Shown here: positions 1 to 8,599 of the stretch, piece after piece | Layout: every line of letters begins with the position of its first letter | Position numbering within the stretch: the stretch's first letter is position 1 | NCBI RefSeq assembly: GCF_018130065.1 | Contig: NZ_JAFCME010000005.1 | Location: 1-64,000, forward strand | Source of the DNA: Bradyrhizobium sp. AUGA SZCCT0158 | GTDB lineage: Bacteria; Pseudomonadota; Alphaproteobacteria; Rhizobiales; Xanthobacteraceae | Reading direction: 5' to 3' | Length of the DNA stretch: 64,000 nt | Position numbers and translations under genes: made by a program | Notes under the pieces: generated by a model | Databases searched by the model: none | Told to the model about the DNA's origin: nothing | The model's input: only the letters and a program-made list of their open reading frames with translations

Positions 1-76
1 TCACCATGAAGCACGGCCTCGAATACTTCCACGCCGCCGCCGCAGGATGGAGCCTCAGACATGTGTGCATGCCCTA

Positions 77-191
77 GGGCGAAGGCCGGGACCCATAACC
101 ACCGATCTCGATTGTCGCACCTGGCTGGAGCTCCAACTTTCGTACCACACCATCCTTTGGCTATGGGTCCCGGCTCAAGGCCGGGACGACA
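77..191. repeat. Extragenic palindromic element, family A copy 1
   Basis: The element begins with GGCGAAGGCCGGGACCCATA and ends with the inverted counterpart (CTATGGGTCCCGG, then GGCCGGGACGACAG). The same termini bound elements at 8312-8450 and 38664-38787. It lies just beyond the rpsA terminator. The 1-76 stretch to its left contains no gene that I can support. Confidence 0.75.
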
Positions 192-201
192 GCGGTGAGA
201 C

Positions 202-232
202 AAAAAAGGCCCCGGTCGAAACCGGGGCCTTG
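202..232 (-). terminator. Rho-independent terminator of rpsA
   Basis: Read on the minus strand, a perfect GC-rich stem (AAGGCCCCGG / CCGGGGCCTT) with a short loop is followed by a run of six T. It starts about 25 bp after the rpsA stop codon. This is a textbook intrinsic terminator and probably ends the cmk-rpsA transcript. Confidence 0.9.
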
Positions 233-257
233 GTCTTTGCGAACAGGGAAGCTGTGC

Positions 258-1958
258 TTACTTGTCGCGGTTCTTGAGCGCGGTGCCGAGAATGTCGCCC
301 AGCGTCGCTCCCGAATCGGAGGAACCGTACTGCGCGATGGCTTCCTTCTCTTCGGCAACTTCCAGCGCCTTGATCGAGACCTGCACCTTGCGGGCCTTCT
401 TGTCGAACTGGATCACGCGGGCATCGACCTTCTCGCCGACGGCGAAACGCTCGGCGCGCTGATCGTTGCGGTCGCGGGCGAGTTCCGATCGCTTGATGAA
501 GGTGGAGAAATCGGTCCCCGAGATCTTCACCTCGATGCCGGCTTCCTTCACTTCGAGCACTTCGCAGGTCACGACCGCGCCCTTCTTGACGTCGCCAGGC
601 TCTGCGAAGGGGTCGCCTTCGAGCTGCTTGACGCCGAGCGAGATGCGCTCCTTTTCGACATCGACGTCGAGCACCACGGCCTTGACCATGTCGCCCTTCT
701 TGAAGTTGTCGATCACCTGCTCGCCCGGAAGCTTCCAGTCGAGGTCGGAGAGATGGACCATGCCATCGACGTCGCCGTCGAGACCGAGGAACAGACCGAA
801 CTCGGTCTTGTTCTTGACCTCGCCTTCGACGGTCGCACCGACCGGGAACTTCTCGACGAAGACCTCCCAGGGGTTGCGCATGGTCTGCTTGAGGCCGAGC
901 GAGATGCGGCGCTTGACCGAATCCACCTCGAGAACCTGCACTTCGACTTCCTGCGAGGTCGAAACGATCTTGCCGGGGTGCATGTTCTTCTTGGTCCACG
1001 ACATTTCCGAAACGTGGATCAGGCCTTCGATGCCCGGCTCCAGTTCGACGAACGCGCCGTAGTCGGTGATGTTGGTGACACGGCCGGTGAAGCGCGCGTT
1101 CAGCGGGTACTTCGCCTCGATGCCCTGCCACGGATCGTCCAGCAGCTGCTTCATGCCGAGCGAGATACGGTGGGTCTCGTGGTTGATCTTGATGATCTTG
1201 ACCTTGACGGTCTGGCCGATGGTGAGCACCTCGGTCGGGTGATTGACCCGGCGCCAGGCGATATCGGTGACGTGCAAGAGGCCGTCGATGCCGCCGAGAT
1301 CAACGAACGCACCGTAATCGGTTATGTTCTTGACCACGCCGTCGATCACCTGGCCCTCTTCGAGGTTCTGCACCAGCTCCTGGCGCTGCTCGGCGCGGGT
1401 CTCTTCGAGAACCGTGCGGCGCGACACCACGATGTTGCCGCGGCGGCGATCCATCTTGAGGATCTGGAACGGCTGCGAATTGTTCATCAGCGGCGCGACG
1501 TCGCGGATCGGGCGGATGTCGACCTGCGAACGCGGCAGGAAGGCCACCGCGCCGTCGAGATCGACGGTGAAGCCGCCCTTGACCTGGTTGAAGATGACGC
1601 CGTGAACCTTCTCGTTGTTGTTGAAGGCCTTCTCGAGCTTGCCCCAGCTCTCCTCGCGGCGCGCCTTGTCGCGCGACAGCACGGCTTCGCCGAGCGCATT
1701 CTCGATCCGGTCGAGGAACACCTCGACTTCGTCGCCAACCTTGAGTTCGCTGTCGCGGCCGGGTCCTGCGAACTCACGCAGCGCCACGCGGCCTTCGGTC
1801 TTCAGGCCGACGTCGATGACGGCCATGTCCTTTTCAATTGCAACTACCTTGCCCTTGATGACGGAGCTTTCCTGCAAATTGCCGCCGGCGAAGGACTCGT
1901 CCAGCATCGCAGCGAAATCGTCGCGGGTAGGATTATAAGAAGCAGCAGTCGAAGCCAT
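258..1958 (-). CDS. rpsA: 30S ribosomal protein S1
   Basis: The 566-residue product is a full-length S1, which binds mRNA on the 30S subunit and helps load leaders with weak Shine-Dalgarno sequences. Six S1/OB-fold repeats can be followed from about residues 30, 115, 200, 285, 373 and 460. The middle ones carry the recurring core ITDYGAFV..GGIDGLLHV and end in RISLG-type strands. The length fits alphaproteobacterial S1 (about 560-570 residues). It reads in the same direction as cmk 670 bp upstream, and the small plus-strand ORF at 2447-2617 lies in that gap, so rpsA probably has its own promoter. A strong terminator follows at 202-232. Confidence 0.98.
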   Translation of the reverse strand: MASTAASYNPTRDDFAAMLDESFAGGNLQESSVIKGKVVAIEKDMAVIDVGLKTEGRVALREFAGPGRDSELKVGDEVEVFLDRIENALGEAVLSRDKARREESWGKLEKAFNNNEKVHGVIFNQVKGGFTVDLDGAVAFLPRSQVDIRPIRDVAPLMNNSQPFQILKMDRRRGNIVVSRRTVLEETRAEQRQELVQNLEEGQVIDGVVKNITDYGAFVDLGGIDGLLHVTDIAWRRVNHPTEVLTIGQTVKVKIIKINHETHRISLGMKQLLDDPWQGIEAKYPLNARFTGRVTNITDYGAFVELEPGIEGLIHVSEMSWTKKNMHPGKIVSTSQEVEVQVLEVDSVKRRISLGLKQTMRNPWEVFVEKFPVGATVEGEVKNKTEFGLFLGLDGDVDGMVHLSDLDWKLPGEQVIDNFKKGDMVKAVVLDVDVEKERISLGVKQLEGDPFAEPGDVKKGAVVTCEVLEVKEAGIEVKISGTDFSTFIKRSELARDRNDQRAERFAVGEKVDARVIQFDKKARKVQVSIKALEVAEEKEAIAQYGSSDSGATLGDILGTALKNRDK

Positions 1959-2446
1959 TTGTTCTCCAGATGCGGGTATCGCCGGCCATTCGGGTTAAGG
2001 GGCGTATCGCGCGTGAAGTGTCAGGGGTCCGCAAACCCTAACGACCGCCGTTTGCGGGAAATCGCAAATAGCGGGCCGGCAGCATGCCTGCACGTTCGGT
2101 ACGTTGATTTATCCGGAGCCTCGAAGCGTATCGACTTCAAGAACCTGGAGCGGGCTTTCCTCCAATGACGGCAGGGGCTCAAACCGCCTGCCGGCCCGCT
2201 CGGACAGCCCTGATCTTATCGATGGCGGCCCGGATGGCCGGTGATATAGCCCCAAGGGGTCTTTTCGGCAAGCGGAAATGCCCGATTTGCGGGGCTTTAA
2301 GGCTGGCGGAGGCTCGCCATGGGCCCATGTTTTCAACGCCTTGTTCACCGCATGACGCAAAAGGCCCGCGGTGTCCGGCGCAATGGAACCCGGCCTTAAG
2401 CGCCGCCCCCAACGATGGCACGATTCAAAACAGGGGGAGTGCCACC
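1959..2446. other. 488-bp leader/intergenic region between rpsA and a small secreted ORF
   Basis: Both flanking genes point outward, so this divergent gap must hold the rpsA promoter (minus strand) and that of the small ORF at 2447 (plus strand). I see short hairpins, for example around 2169-2195 and a CCCCAAGGGG stem near 2252-2262, but no convincing operator. The open frames here have atypical composition and no recognisable domain, so I do not call them genes. Confidence 0.5.
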
Positions 2447-2617
2447 ATGAAGAGCCTGATCGCGATGACCGCCATCGCCGTCTTTACCGTCGCTACGGCC
2501 GTTGCCGGCAAGCCGGCCTATTTTGCGACCAACACGGCGGTTGCCGCGGCCAAATCAAAGCCCGTCCTGATGGCCGAACAGCGATTGCCGTTCGACCGCG
2601 ACCGCTCGAAGAACTGA
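2447..2617 (+). CDS. Small secreted hypothetical protein
   Basis: This 56-residue product has a clear signal-peptide-like start (MKSLIAMTAIAVFTVATAVA) and a short polar tail. A strong purine-rich ribosome binding site (AGGGGGAG) precedes the ATG at 2447, which is why I prefer it to the upstream in-frame start at 2165. It converges on cmk with only 10 bp between the stop codons. The function is unknown. The mature peptide would be about 35 residues and has no cysteine. Confidence 0.6.
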   Translation: MKSLIAMTAIAVFTVATAVAGKPAYFATNTAVAAAKSKPVLMAEQRLPFDRDRSKN

Positions 2618-2627
2618 ACCGAAGACT

Positions 2628-3257
2628 TCACCGCCTGGCGCGGACCGCCTCGACGATCGCGATCGCGGCGCGAACGCCGCCTTCGATATCGAGATTGGAA
2701 TTGTCCAGGATATGGGCGTCGGCGGCCGCCTTCAGCGGGGCTGCGGCGCGATTGCGGTCCCGCTCGTCACGCTTGAGAATATCGGCCAGCACCAGCGCTT
2801 CATCCGCCGCTTCACCCCGCGCGAGCGCTTCCAGCGTGCGGCGGTGCGCCCGCACCTTCGGGTCGGCGACGACGAAAATTTTCACGTCCGCATGCGGGCA
2901 GATCACGGTGCCGATGTCGCGCCCGTCGAGCACCGCGCCAGGCGGATCGGCCGCGAACTGGCGCTGAAAGCTGACCAACGCTTCACGCACCGTGGCAATG
3001 GCTGACACCACCGAAGCGGCATCGCCGATCCGCTGCGACTTCAGTTCGGGATGGCCGAATTTTTCCGGATCGAGCGCCATCGCGGCGGCGACGGCGCGGG
3101 CTTCATCGGTGAGATCAAAGCCCTGGTCCAGCAGCATTTTGGCCACGGCGCGATAGATCACGCCGGTGTCGAGGTGGCGATAGCCGTAGTGCTGCGCGAG
3201 CCGCTTGCCCAGCGTGCCCTTGCCCGAGGCGGCGGGTCCGTCGATGGCGATGATCAT
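2628..3257 (-). CDS. cmk: Cytidylate kinase
   Basis: This 209-residue kinase phosphorylates CMP and dCMP with ATP in pyrimidine nucleotide metabolism. The P-loop GPAASGKGT is at residues 7-15, LDTGVIYRA lies in the nucleotide-binding segment near residue 30, and DGRDIGTVI is the conserved CMP-site motif near residue 111. The length is typical. It sits between aroA and rpsA, the order common in alphaproteobacteria. The start ATG at 3257 places the P-loop at the usual distance from the N terminus. Confidence 0.96.
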   Translation of the reverse strand: MIIAIDGPAASGKGTLGKRLAQHYGYRHLDTGVIYRAVAKMLLDQGFDLTDEARAVAAAMALDPEKFGHPELKSQRIGDAASVVSAIATVREALVSFQRQFAADPPGAVLDGRDIGTVICPHADVKIFVVADPKVRAHRRTLEALARGEAADEALVLADILKRDERDRNRAAAPLKAAADAHILDNSNLDIEGGVRAAIAIVEAVRARR

Positions 3258-3269
3258 GAGAGCCTGTGT

Positions 3270-3416
3270 CTAAGGTGATTGGAGACCGCGCGCCCGTCGC
3301 AGAGGCCGTTCCTCGGTAAAAATGTTGCGGGACGCGAATTCAGCTAACGCTGCGTCTCGCGAAGCCCCCATTCTAATTCTTTCGATGGCCTCGGCTAGCG
3401 TGTTTGGGCGCACCAC
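3270..3416 (-). pseudogene. Possible remnant of a small ORF between aroA and cmk
   Basis: A 48-codon minus-strand frame starting at GTG 3416 contains a protein-like segment, TLAEAIERIRMGASRDAALA, followed by a tail with arginine runs. The first half looks like the N terminus of small hypothetical proteins from related genomes (from memory, unverified). The second half does not, suggesting a truncated or degraded gene. It fits exactly between the aroA stop (3437) and the cmk start (3257), with no obvious ribosome binding site. It could also be chance coding. Confidence 0.35.
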
Positions 3417-3436
3417 GTCCCTCCACTCAATCGCGT

Positions 3437-4789
3437 TCAACTGGAAAACTCCGCCCCGAGCCCGCGCATCATTGGAATGAAATCCGGAAAGCTGGTGGCA
3501 ATGAAGCTGGTGTCGTCGATCTTGACCGGCTTGTCGGCGGCAAGCCCCATCACCAGCGCCGACATCGCGATGCGATGATCCATGTGGGTGGCGACGAGGC
3601 CGCCGCCGGGCACGTGCCCCCGGCCTTCGACGATCAGATCGTCGCCGGCGACCTCGACCTTGACGCCATTGACGCGCAGCATCTCGGCGGTCGCCTCCAG
3701 ACGATCGGATTCCTTGACGCGCAGCTCCTGCAGGCCGCGCATGATGGTGGTGCCTTCGGCAAACGCGGCCGCCACCGCGAGCACCAGATATTCGTCGATC
3801 ATCGAGGGCGCGCGCTCCGGCGGCACTTCGACACCGCGTAGTTTTGAGGCCCGCACGCGCAAGGTGGCCATCGGCTCGCCGGCGTCGCCGCGCACGTCGC
3901 TCTCCTCGATCGAGGCGCCCATCTCGCGCAAGGTCGTGAACAGGCCGGTGCGCAGCGGATTGGTCATGACGTCGGAGAAGACGATGTCGGAGCCCTCGAC
4001 GATCAGCGCCGCGACGATCGGGAACGCTGCGGACGAAGGATCGGCGGGCACCACGACATCGGCGCCGTGCAGTTCGGGCTGGCCGGTGAGCGCGATCTTG
4101 CGGCCATGGCTGCCTTCGTTGGTCGAGACGATCTGCGCGCCAAAATGCTTCAGCATCAGTTCGGTATGGTCGCGACTCGCCTCCTGCTCGATCACGGTCG
4201 TGACACCCGGCGCAGCGAGGCCCGCCAGCAGTACCGCCGATTTGATCTGGGCGGAGGCTACCGGCGTCCGGTACAGGATCGGCACGGGATCGCGGGCGCC
4301 ATACAGCGTCAGCGGCAGGCGACCGCCTTCCTTGGCCTCGCCGGTCCTGGCGCCCATCAATTCCAGGGGATCGAGGATCCGCCGCATCGGCCGCGAACGC
4401 AACGAGGCATCGCCGTCGAAAACCGCCGAAATCGGGCAGCCGGCCACCGCCCCCATCACCAGCCGGCAACCGGTGCCGGAATTGCCGAAATCGAGCGGGC
4501 TTGCGGGTTGGGCGAATCCTGCCACCCCGACGCCCCTCACCTGCCAGGCGAACGGCCCGGTTCGTTCGACCTTGGCGCCCAGCGCCTGCATCGATTTCGC
4601 CGTATTGAGCACGTCCTCGCCCTCAAGCAGGCCGGAAATCGTGGTCTGGCCGACCGAAAGCGCCCCCAGAATCAGGGCCCGGTGCGATATCGACTTGTCG
4701 CCGGGAACCCGTACTTTACCGGTCAGGGAACCGCTGGAGCGGGATTCCAGCGGGGTCGGGTGGGCTGCAAGCCGGTCTGAATGGGTCAA
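3437..4789 (-). CDS. aroA: 3-phosphoshikimate 1-carboxyvinyltransferase (EPSP synthase)
   Basis: EPSP synthase transfers enolpyruvate from PEP to shikimate-3-phosphate in aromatic amino-acid synthesis and is the glyphosate target. Visible motifs are [12 protein letters not shown] near the N terminus, [20 protein letters not shown] and the SRDHTE segment. Overall it resembles the CP4-like class II group. However, the residue matching CP4 Ala100 is Gly here (NSGTG rather than NAATG). I start at TTG 4789 because a GAGAGG ribosome binding site precedes it and the protein then begins [14 protein letters not shown]; an in-frame ATG at 4843 adds 18 residues. The predicted protein is 450 aa. Confidence 0.95.
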   Translation of the reverse strand: MTHSDRLAAHPTPLESRSSGSLTGKVRVPGDKSISHRALILGALSVGQTTISGLLEGEDVLNTAKSMQALGAKVERTGPFAWQVRGVGVAGFAQPASPLDFGNSGTGCRLVMGAVAGCPISAVFDGDASLRSRPMRRILDPLELMGARTGEAKEGGRLPLTLYGARDPVPILYRTPVASAQIKSAVLLAGLAAPGVTTVIEQEASRDHTELMLKHFGAQIVSTNEGSHGRKIALTGQPELHGADVVVPADPSSAAFPIVAALIVEGSDIVFSDVMTNPLRTGLFTTLREMGASIEESDVRGDAGEPMATLRVRASKLRGVEVPPERAPSMIDEYLVLAVAAAFAEGTTIMRGLQELRVKESDRLEATAEMLRVNGVKVEVAGDDLIVEGRGHVPGGGLVATHMDHRIAMSALVMGLAADKPVKIDDTSFIATSFPDFIPMMRGLGAEFSS

Positions 4790-4936
4790 GATTGTGTCCT
4801 CTCGCGCAGGGCGGCAGGTATCACATAGGCAAGCCAGCGTCACGCGGCCGTCTCATGCGCGCAAACCGCTATTGACAGCGGCCTAGCAACTAGCCAAGTG
4901 AAGCACCGTTTTTCAGAAATTCCCAGGACTCCACAC

Positions 4937-5356
4937 GTGGCCAAATCCGATCTCGGAACCAAACGCATTTGCCCGACGACGGGTAAGAAGTTCTATGACC
5001 TGAACAAGTCGCCGGTGATCTCACCCTATACCGGTGAGGTCGTGCCGATTGCGCCGATTGCGCCGCCCCGGGCCGCCCGCGGTGATGCCGCACGCGCTGC
5101 CGCCGCAGCGAGCGCCGCTGCCGATGCGCCGGAACCGGCCGAGGCCGAGGAATTGGTCTCGCTCGAAGAGGCCGATGCCGAGGAGAACACCGGCAAGGTC
5201 AAGGCCGTCGTTCCCGAATCGGAAGACGACATCGAAATCGACGAGACCATCGAGGGCGACGAAGACGACGATTCGACCTTCATTCCCGACGAGGAAGAAG
5301 GCGATGAGGACGTCACCGACATCATTGGTGACGTCGGCGGCGACGAAGAGACTTGA
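4937..5356 (+). CDS. TIGR02300 family (FYDLN-acid) protein
   Basis: The N terminus carries AKSDLGTKRICPTTGKKFYD, the signature of the alphaproteobacterial TIGR02300 family, in which a short zinc-ribbon-like head is followed by a very acidic, low-complexity tail. Here the tail (about residues 60-139) is rich in Glu and Asp with an Ala/Pro linker. I choose GTG 4937 because AGGA lies at good spacing and the family starts at this position; ATG 4898 would add 13 residues. The function is unknown. It is followed directly by tRNA-Ala, as in related genomes. Confidence 0.85.
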   Translation: MAKSDLGTKRICPTTGKKFYDLNKSPVISPYTGEVVPIAPIAPPRAARGDAARAAAAASAAADAPEPAEAEELVSLEEADAEENTGKVKAVVPESEDDIEIDETIEGDEDDDSTFIPDEEEGDEDVTDIIGDVGGDEET

Positions 5357-5421
5357 GATCGGCCCTGAACTGTGGTTCAGGGTCATGCTCGCACGTCGCC
5401 CAAGGCGCGCGGATCGGTTAA

Positions 5422-5497
<76 letters not shown>

Positions 5498-5612
5498 GCC
5501 TTCGCTCGCTTCGCGAGCTTCGGCTGGGCAAGCCACCCCGTGGCCTATCGTAGCGAAGCTAGCGAAGGCTGCCGCGCCGTAGCCCGCAGGGCGAAGGCGG
5601 GCTAAGGCAGGC
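5498..5612. repeat. Palindromic spacer downstream of tRNA-Ala
   Basis: AGCCTTCGCTCGCTTCGCGA is mirrored by GTAGCGAAGCTAGCGAAGGCT about 50 bp later, followed by a second hairpin-rich stretch (GCCCGCAGGGCGAAGGCGGGC). This is an extragenic inverted-repeat element between the tRNA and the broken GIY-YIG gene. Confidence 0.6.
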
Positions 5613-5655
5613 CAAATGGCGCAACGTGCTTTCCGCGACATGCCGAGGGTCCCCC

Positions 5656-5891
5656 ATGAAGTACGTCTACATCCTGGAAAGCCTTGATTCCGAGCACTTC
5701 TACGTCGGCATTACCGACGACCTGCGGGCCCGATTGGCAAAGCACAACGCTGGCGGGTCCCACACACTTCAAAATACGGACCTTGGCGAATCAAGACTTA
5801 CGTGGCGTTCAGCAACGAAGCGCAGGCCATCGCATTCGAAAAGTATTTGAAGTCTCCTTCCGGCCGGGCCTTCGCCAAGAAGCGGCTCTAA
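5656..5891 (+). pseudogene. GIY-YIG nuclease-family gene, frameshifted
   Basis: The first part reads MKYVYILESLDSEHFYVGIT and then LRARLAKHNAGG, the start of a single-domain GIY-YIG (YhbQ/UPF0213-like) protein. After about position 5760 the matching C-terminal half (KYGPWRIKTYVAFSNEAQA, then AIAFEKYLKSPSGRAFAKKRL) continues only in another frame, ending at TAA 5889-5891. Restoring one C in the CCC run around 5759-5761 would give one continuous protein of about 78 residues. It is either a true pseudogene or a single-base sequencing error. Confidence 0.85.
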
Positions 5892-5902
5892 CCGCCCGCC
5901 CC

Positions 5903-6358
5903 CTACTCCCCCAACGCCGCGTTCAGCTTGTCGCGCAGCGCGAGCAATTCGTTCTTCATCGCCACCAGTTCCCCCACCGAGCACGCCGAGCTCGCCAGAA
6001 TACCCTGCGGTACCGCCCTGGCTTTTTCCCGCAGCGCCTGGCCTTTCGGCGTCAGTGCGATCAGGACCTGGCGCTCGTCCTCGGTGCTGCGCGTGCGCCG
6101 GATCAATTCGGCAGCCTCCATCCGCTTCAGGAGCGGGGTCAGCGTGCCGGAATCGAGGAACAGCTTCTCGCCGATGTCCTTGACGGGCACGCCGTCACGT
6201 TCCCACAGCACCATCATCACGAGATATTGCGGATAGGTCAGCCCCAGTTTTTCGAGCAGGGGCTTGTAGACGCGATTGAACGCGTGCGCCGTGGAATACA
6301 CCGCAAAACAGATCTGATTGCCGAGCAGCAGCGGGTCGACCGCCGGTTTCCTAGCCAT
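5903..6358 (-). CDS. ohrR: OhrR-type MarR family transcriptional regulator
   Basis: This is a winged-helix MarR repressor of the OhrR class, which senses organic hydroperoxides through a reactive N-terminal cysteine. GNQICFAVYSTA places that Cys at residue 17 (counting from MARKPAV at 6358), the position expected for the OhrR sensor. LTYPQYLVMMVLWE and the recognition segment LDSGTLTPLLKRMEAAELI are typical. The gene diverges from ohr across a region with three ATTG-rich palindromes. The alternative start at 6364 adds two residues. Confidence 0.93.
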   Translation of the reverse strand: MARKPAVDPLLLGNQICFAVYSTAHAFNRVYKPLLEKLGLTYPQYLVMMVLWERDGVPVKDIGEKLFLDSGTLTPLLKRMEAAELIRRTRSTEDERQVLIALTPKGQALREKARAVPQGILASSACSVGELVAMKNELLALRDKLNAALGE

Positions 6359-6416
6359 TTGCACCTCGCCAAGTGGGGACGCCCGTGATCATTTAGGGCC
6401 GCGGACGAGCCTAATC

Positions 6417-6483
6417 AATTGCATACAATTAAATTGCGGACCCCTTCATTTTTTCTATTGTGCACAATCTAATTGTGTGCAAT
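6417..6483. promoter_or_regulatory. Divergent ohrR-ohr promoter region with OhrR operator-like palindromes
   Basis: ATTGTGCACAAT at 6457-6468 is a perfect 12-bp palindrome. ATTGTGTGCAAT at 6472-6483 and ATTGCATACAAT at 6418-6429 are close variants. The AT-rich CAATT/AATTG content matches the type of site bound by OhrR-family repressors. Their position between ohrR and ohr suggests that one repressor controls both genes. Confidence 0.8.
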
Positions 6484-6521
6484 ACGACAACCATCGAAAA
6501 CTAAACCCAAGGGAGACCAAC

Positions 6522-6950
6522 ATGTCCGTGAAAGTCCTCTACAAGACCACCGCAACGGCCACCGGCGGGCGCGACGGTACCGCCTCGACAGCTGACGGCG
6601 CCTTCAGCGTCAAGCTTGCGACCCCGAAGGAGCTCGGCGGCGGCGGTGGCGCCGGCAACAATCCCGAACAGCTGTTTGCGGCCGGCTATGCCGCCTGTTT
6701 CATCGGCGCGATGAAGGCGGTTGCGGCTCAGGGCGGCGGCGTGAAGGTGCCCGCGGACGCCTCCGTGACCTCCACCGTCGGCATCGGCCCGCGCTCGGAA
6801 GGCGGCTTCGGCCTTGATATCGACCTCGCCGTTTCCCTGCCCGGCCTTGCCCGCGCCGACGCCGAAGCACTGGTCCAGAAGGCCCACCAGGTTTGCCCGT
6901 ATTCCAACGCCACCCGCGGCAATGTGGATGTGCGTCTGACCGTGGTGTAA
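6522..6950 (+). CDS. ohr: Organic hydroperoxide resistance protein (Ohr, OsmC family)
   Basis: Ohr is a cytosolic thiol peroxidase that reduces organic and fatty-acid hydroperoxides. The 142-residue protein has the two catalytic cysteines in their motifs: GYAACFIGA (Cys59) and HQVCPYSNAT (Cys125). The NPEQLFAAGYAACF block is diagnostic of Ohr rather than OsmC. A GGGAG ribosome binding site precedes ATG 6522. It diverges from ohrR, consistent with peroxide-inducible control, and a terminator hairpin follows. Confidence 0.96.
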   Translation: MSVKVLYKTTATATGGRDGTASTADGAFSVKLATPKELGGGGGAGNNPEQLFAAGYAACFIGAMKAVAAQGGGVKVPADASVTSTVGIGPRSEGGFGLDIDLAVSLPGLARADAEALVQKAHQVCPYSNATRGNVDVRLTVV

Positions 6951-6961
6951 CGACCGCGTCG

Positions 6962-6995
6962 AACGGCCCGCTGCAACAAGCCGCGGGCCGTTTTC
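6962..6995 (+). terminator. Rho-independent terminator after ohr
   Basis: The stem AACGGCCCGC / GCGGGCCGTT with an 11-nt loop is followed by TTTT, 12 bp after the ohr stop codon. Confidence 0.8.
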
Positions 6996-7099
6996 GCGCG
7001 CCTTCTGTCTCCGCATGCGCCTGTGCGCGCGCGGGCATTGCCGCCGCGCCCGAAGACCGCTAGCTCAGGAATTCCATTACATGAGCGAAGGTTCTTTCC

Positions 7100-8302
7100 A
7101 TGAGTTCTCCGGCTCCCGGCGCGATGACCGGCCTGCGCGTGATCGATCTCACGCGCGTGCTCGGCGGCCCCTATTGCACGCAGATCCTCGCCGACCACGG
7201 CGCCGACGTGATCAAGGTCGAGCCGCCCGCCGGTGACGAGGTGCGCGACTGGGGTCCTCCGTTCCATGAGGAGGACGCGGCCTATTTTGTCGGCATCAAC
7301 CGCAACAAGCGTTCGATCGGCCTCGACCTCGCCTCCGAGGGCGGCCGCGCCGTGTTGTTGAAGATGCTGGAGACCGCCGACGTCCTGATCGAGAATTTCA
7401 AGCCGGGCACGCTCGACAAATGGGGCATCGGCAACGACGTGCTGCGCGCGAAATTCCCAAAGCTCGTGCATTGCCGCATTTCCGGCTTTGGCGGCGACGG
7501 CCCGCGCGGCGGCAATCCGGGCTATGACGCGATCATCCAGGCCATGACCGGCATGATCGCCGCAACCGGTTCGCCGCAAAGCGGCCCGATGCGGATCGGC
7601 GTTCCGCTCGTCGACATCACCACCGGGCTTTATGCCGCGATCGGCATCCTGATGGCGCTGTCGGAGCGGCAGCGCTCGGGCCTCGGCCAGTTCCTCGAGA
7701 CCACGCTGTATGAAACCGGCCTTGCGATCATGCATCCGCACACCGCGAACTACTTCATGCATGGCAAGCCGCCGAGTCTCACCGGCAACGAGCATCCCAA
7801 CCTCGTGCCTTACGCAATCTTTCCGACCCGCACCGACAACATCTTCATCGGCGTCGGCAATGACGGCACCTTCCGCAAGCTCGCCAAGGAAATCGGCAAG
7901 CCCGAACTCGGCACCGATCCGCGCTTTGCCCGCAACAAGGACCGCATCGCCAACCGCGATGCGCTGCGCGCCGAACTCGCCGCGGTGTTCAGCCAGCACG
8001 ATGCCGCGCCGCTGTGCGACCGCCTGCTCGCGGCTGGCCTGCCGGCCGGCCCGGTCCAGTCGATCGACCAGGCGCTGACCGCCGCCCACACGCTTCACCG
8101 CGGCGATGTCATCGAGAAGGACTGGTACAAGGGCGTCGCCTCGCCGATCCGCCTGGAGCGAACCAAACCGAGCCTGCGCCGGACACCACCGAAATTCAGC
8201 CAGCACTCCGCCGAGGTGCTGGGCGAGTTCGGCTACTCCAAAAGCGAGGTCGAGGCGATGGTCGCCAAGGGCGTGGTGTGCGGGTCGGAGCGGAAGCGGT
8301 AA
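7100..8302 (+). CDS. CaiB/BaiF (family III) CoA-transferase
   Basis: This 400-residue protein moves CoA between a donor acyl-CoA and an acid. It opens with the hallmark GLRVIDLTRVLGGPYCTQIL and ADHGADVIKVEPP, and ENFKPGTLDKWGI and the GNPGYDAIIQAMTG block follow. The Asp of LVDITTGLYA lies where the family places its catalytic aspartate. The substrate cannot be read from the sequence. It stands alone between ohr and the ugp operon, with a palindromic repeat after it. A second paralogue lies at 45912-47075. Confidence 0.9.
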   Translation: MSSPAPGAMTGLRVIDLTRVLGGPYCTQILADHGADVIKVEPPAGDEVRDWGPPFHEEDAAYFVGINRNKRSIGLDLASEGGRAVLLKMLETADVLIENFKPGTLDKWGIGNDVLRAKFPKLVHCRISGFGGDGPRGGNPGYDAIIQAMTGMIAATGSPQSGPMRIGVPLVDITTGLYAAIGILMALSERQRSGLGQFLETTLYETGLAIMHPHTANYFMHGKPPSLTGNEHPNLVPYAIFPTRTDNIFIGVGNDGTFRKLAKEIGKPELGTDPRFARNKDRIANRDALRAELAAVFSQHDAAPLCDRLLAAGLPAGPVQSIDQALTAAHTLHRGDVIEKDWYKGVASPIRLERTKPSLRRTPPKFSQHSAEVLGEFGYSKSEVEAMVAKGVVCGSERKR

Positions 8303-8311
8303 CAACCCTAT

Positions 8312-8450
8312 TGTCGTCCCGGCGAAGGCCGGGACCCATACCGCGTTGTCCCATCGGTGAACAAAGGCGGCTGATACTGCCCGTCAAATCCGCGCCGCGG
8401 CGTATGGGTCCCGGATCGCGTTCGCTGCGCTCACTTGTCCGGGACGACGA
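8312..8450. repeat. Extragenic palindromic element, family A copy 2
   Basis: It starts GTCGTCCCGGCGAAGGCCGG, reads on into GACCCATA, and ends with the inverted form (TATGGGTCCCGG ... TCCGGGACGACGA). It separates the CoA-transferase gene from ugpB. The sequence after it to 8599 holds a Pho-box-like site. Confidence 0.75.
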
Positions 8451-8528
8451 GATAACTAACAAGCCGCCTCCGCCTATTTTCCGGCTTCCCTTGGCGCCCG
8501 CTTCCCCCATACGCTGCTTTCGCTTATA

Positions 8529-8546
8529 CGGTCATTTGTACGTCAT
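8529..8546 (+). promoter_or_regulatory. Pho-box-like site upstream of ugpB
   Basis: CGGTCAT-TTGT-ACGTCAT has two 7-bp half-sites separated by 4 bp, the spacing of the PhoB consensus CTGTCAT-N4-CTGTCAT. The first half-site matches at 6 of 7 positions and the second at 5 of 7. It lies 54 bp before ugpB, whose homologues belong to the phosphate-starvation regulon. Confidence 0.6.
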
Positions 8547-8599
8547 CCGGCGCTGCTATCGCGCGAAACGAAGATGACGACCCAACCTGGAGGAATTAC

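Noticed and set aside
1..77. A short plus-strand frame (ATG at 6, stop at 75-77)
   Set aside because: It could be the end of a gene entering from the left, but 24 residues with no motif are not enough to call.
195..2168. A 657-residue plus-strand open frame opposite rpsA
   Set aside because: It is the antisense of an intact, conserved S1 gene, and its composition (Leu/Asp/Val-rich, no domain) is a high-GC shadow.
2109..2360. An 83-residue minus-strand ORF upstream of rpsA
   Set aside because: Atypical composition, no ribosome binding site and no domain; more likely leader sequence.
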